Assembly (NCBI GenBank): GCA_963602355.1
Contig: CAVCIU010000058.1
Location: forward strand, 1-7,468
Reading direction: 5' to 3'
DNA: 7,468 nucleotides
From: UBA791 sp963602355
GTDB lineage: Bacteria; Cyanobacteriota; Vampirovibrionia; Gastranaerophilales; Gastranaerophilaceae
How positions within the stretch are numbered: position 1 is the stretch's first letter; each line of letters begins with the position of its first letter. Of this stretch, positions 6,341-7,468 are shown piece after piece. Made by a program: the position numbers and the translations under genes. Below the pieces are notes generated by a model. The model did not search any database, was not told the origin of the DNA, and worked only from the letters and a program-made list of their open reading frames with translations.

Positions 6341-6373
6341 GTCATTACGAGGAGCAAAGCGACGTGGCAATCT
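6341..6373. repeat. Dispersed intergenic repeat of the GTCATTGCGAGGAGCGAAGC type
   Basis: The 33 bases starting GTCATTACGAGGAGCAAAGC and ending GACGTGGCAATCT are a near-consensus copy of a short repeat found, as I recall, between genes in many unrelated bacterial genomes. It has partly complementary ends (ATTAC and GCAAT, one mismatch) and is higher in GC than its surroundings. It ends only 4 bp beyond the yebC stop. Translation of such copies gives the peptide RGAKRRGNL, a common source of false small ORFs. Function and means of spread are unknown to me. Confidence 0.75.
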
Positions 6374-6377
6374 ACAA

Positions 6378-7127
6378 TTATATATCTAATTGTTCCATTA
6401 ATTCATCGCTGATATCAAAGTTTGCATAAACATTTTGAACATCATCGTGTTCTTCAAGTTTGTCAATCAATAACATAACGTGTTTAGCAACTGTTGGGTC
6501 TGTGATTTCAATTTCGTTTTCTGGAATTCTTGTTAATTCTGCTGAAACGTGAGTGAAACCAGCATTTTCAAGACCTTCAACTACTGATTGGAAATCAGCA
6601 ACTGATGTGATAATTTTGTTATCTTCTTCGTCTTCGATAAAATCTTCTGCACCTAGATTAATTGCAGCATCAACAATTGCATCCCAATTATCAGATTTTT
6701 CGAATGTGATTTGACCAACTTGTTTGAACATCCAGCCTACGCAACCTGTTTCACCTAAGTTACCGTTGAATTTTGTGAAATAACTTCTGATATCACCAGC
6801 TGTACGATTTCTGTTATCTGTCATTGCTTCTACAACAACAGCAACACCGCCTGCTGCGTATCCTTCGTATGTTAATTCTTCGTAGTTTTCAGCTGCTCCT
6901 GAACCAGAACCTTTTTCGATAGCTCTTTTAATATTATCGTTTGGAAGACCTGCTGCTTTTGCTTTTTCAACAGCTGTTCTTAAACGGAAGTTTGCTTTTA
7001 AGTCTGGTCCACCTAATCTTGATGCTACGATAATTTCTCTAGAAAATTTTTGGAAAACTACCGCTCTTTGTGAATCTACTTTAGCTTTTTTATGTTTTGT
7101 TGTTGCCCATTTTGAATGTCCGCTCAT
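6378..7127 (-). CDS. yebC: YebC/PmpR family protein (TACO1-like)
   Basis: Widespread 249-residue cytoplasmic protein, long annotated as a transcriptional regulator. More recent work on YebC/TACO1 homologues supports a role in translation, relieving ribosome stalling at proline-rich stretches. The N-terminus MSGHSKW with a following Lys-rich helix is diagnostic. Other family blocks are FRLRTAVEKAKAAGLPNDNI (47-66), YEGYAAGGVAVVVEAMTDNR (87-106) and a C-terminal LEEHDDVQNVYANFD. Length and domain order are normal. The ATG at 7125-7127 has AGGAG (7136-7140) 8 nt upstream. It is divergent from groES and has its own extended -10 promoter. ade follows on the same strand after 109 bp. Confidence 0.96.
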   Translation of the reverse strand: MSGHSKWATTKHKKAKVDSQRAVVFQKFSREIIVASRLGGPDLKANFRLRTAVEKAKAAGLPNDNIKRAIEKGSGSGAAENYEELTYEGYAAGGVAVVVEAMTDNRNRTAGDIRSYFTKFNGNLGETGCVGWMFKQVGQITFEKSDNWDAIVDAAINLGAEDFIEDEEDNKIITSVADFQSVVEGLENAGFTHVSAELTRIPENEIEITDPTVAKHVMLLIDKLEEHDDVQNVYANFDISDELMEQLDI

Positions 7128-7162
7128 ATAAATTTCTCCTAATTAAGTATGTCTTTTTCTAA

Positions 7163-7171
7163 ATTATATCA
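7163..7171 (-). promoter_or_regulatory. Extended -10 promoter for yebC
   Basis: The - strand reads TGATATAAT: a perfect TATAAT (7163-7168) with the TGn extension (7169-7171). Transcription would begin near 7156, giving a leader of about 28 nt that contains the AGGAG site. No good -35 box is present at 17 bp, which fits an extended -10 type promoter. Confidence 0.6.
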
Positions 7172-7207
7172 AAAACATTTTGTAAATATTAATTTTTCAT
7201 TAACTTT

Positions 7208-7237
7208 TTGAAAATTATTATAAACATGGAGTATAAA
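7208..7237 (+). promoter_or_regulatory. Candidate housekeeping promoter for groES
   Basis: TTGAAA (7208-7213) and TATAAA (7232-7237), each 5 of 6 to consensus, are 18 bp apart. They would give a leader of about 50 nt. A second TATAAT at 7256-7261 lacks a matching -35. No CIRCE inverted repeat (TTAGCACTC-N9-GAGTGCTAA) is visible anywhere between yebC and groES. Confidence 0.4.
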
Positions 7238-7295
7238 TAAATAGTAAACTTGAATTATAATTAGTAGGTAAAATAGAAAGTAGGAGGATTAATAA

Positions 7296-7468
7296 ATGAA
7301 AATTAGACCTTTAGGCGACAAAATCGTAATTAAAGTTATTGAAGATACAGAACAAACAACAGGCGGAATTTTTATTCCAGATAGCGCAAAAGAAAAACCA
7401 CAAAAAGGTGAAGTAATTGCAGTAGGCGAAGGTAAAACTTTAGACAGCGGTGAAAAAGAACCAATGGC
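7296..7468 (+). CDS. groES: Co-chaperonin GroES, 3'-truncated by window edge
   Basis: The first 57 codons of the 10-kDa ring that caps GroEL during ATP-driven protein folding; the family is about 95 residues long. It starts MKIRPLGDKIVIK, the family N-terminus, followed by the mobile loop TEQTTGGIFIPDSA (18-31; the hydrophobic IFI contacts GroEL) and KEKPQKGEVIAVGEGK. The ATG at 7296 has a near-perfect TAGGAGG (7281-7287) 8 nt upstream. groEL would be expected downstream, outside the window. Transcription diverges from yebC. Heat-shock control by HrcA is not supported, since no CIRCE is seen. Confidence 0.96.
   Translation, partial: MKIRPLGDKIVIKVIEDTEQTTGGIFIPDSAKEKPQKGEVIAVGEGKTLDSGEKEPM

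Noticed and set aside
6315..6345. Promoter for ade (ATGACA ... TATATT on the - strand)
   Set aside because: The boxes are 19 bp apart, and the -35 match is just the end of the dispersed repeat, so I did not list it.
6204..6389. Small + strand reading frame ending in RGAKRRGNLQLYI
   Set aside because: It overlaps the ade start in antisense, and its tail is the translation of a dispersed intergenic repeat, a well-known source of false small genes.
1..7468. CRISPR array, tRNA, rRNA, transposase or defence genes
   Set aside because: I looked for spaced direct repeats, cloverleaf-like segments and such protein families and saw none; the only tandem repeats are the short ones listed.

Overview
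This is an AT-rich stretch of ordinary bacterial chromosome, dense in genes, with TAA stops and clear AAGGAG-type ribosome binding sites. It encodes a superoxide reductase of the desulfoferrodoxin type, which points to an anaerobic or microaerophilic host. The GroES start, with its EQTTGGIFIPDSAKEKPQ-like segment, and the style of the intergenic repeats are compatible with an uncultured gut lineage such as the Gastranaerophilales (Melainabacteria). That placement is a low-confidence inference.

Layout on the + strand, left side: a 5'-truncated UDP-glucose 6-dehydrogenase (1-1242) is followed after 14 bp by a complete RfbH-type CDP-4-dehydro-6-deoxyglucose 3-dehydrase (1257-2624). These look like the tail of a surface-polysaccharide (LPS or capsule sugar) operon, with lower GC than the housekeeping genes to the right. 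A small superoxide reductase gene (2688-3077) follows. Its ribosome binding site can be folded into a hairpin. A strong hairpin terminator (3093-3126) lies between it and a convergent gene.

Middle, - strand: an unrecognised 396-residue coiled-coil protein (3140-4330) carries an exact 30-bp internal tandem repeat. Its upstream region is structured: a plausible promoter, an ATCAT pentamer array and a pair of 18-bp inverted repeats. Further right come adenine deaminase (4550-6268, with its own terminator at 4498-4530) and YebC (6378-7127). Two short dispersed-repeat-like palindromic elements sit in the 109-bp gap between them.

Right edge, + strand: groES starts at 7296 and runs off the window. 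It is divergent from yebC across a 168-bp intergenic region with a promoter for each gene and no visible CIRCE operator.

The genes do not form one system. They are a polysaccharide operon end, an oxidative-stress gene, a purine-salvage gene, a translation or regulatory factor and a chaperonin. I see no defence system, mobile-element gene, CRISPR array, tRNA or rRNA. The parts least explained by known families are the coiled-coil protein and its repeat-rich upstream region.
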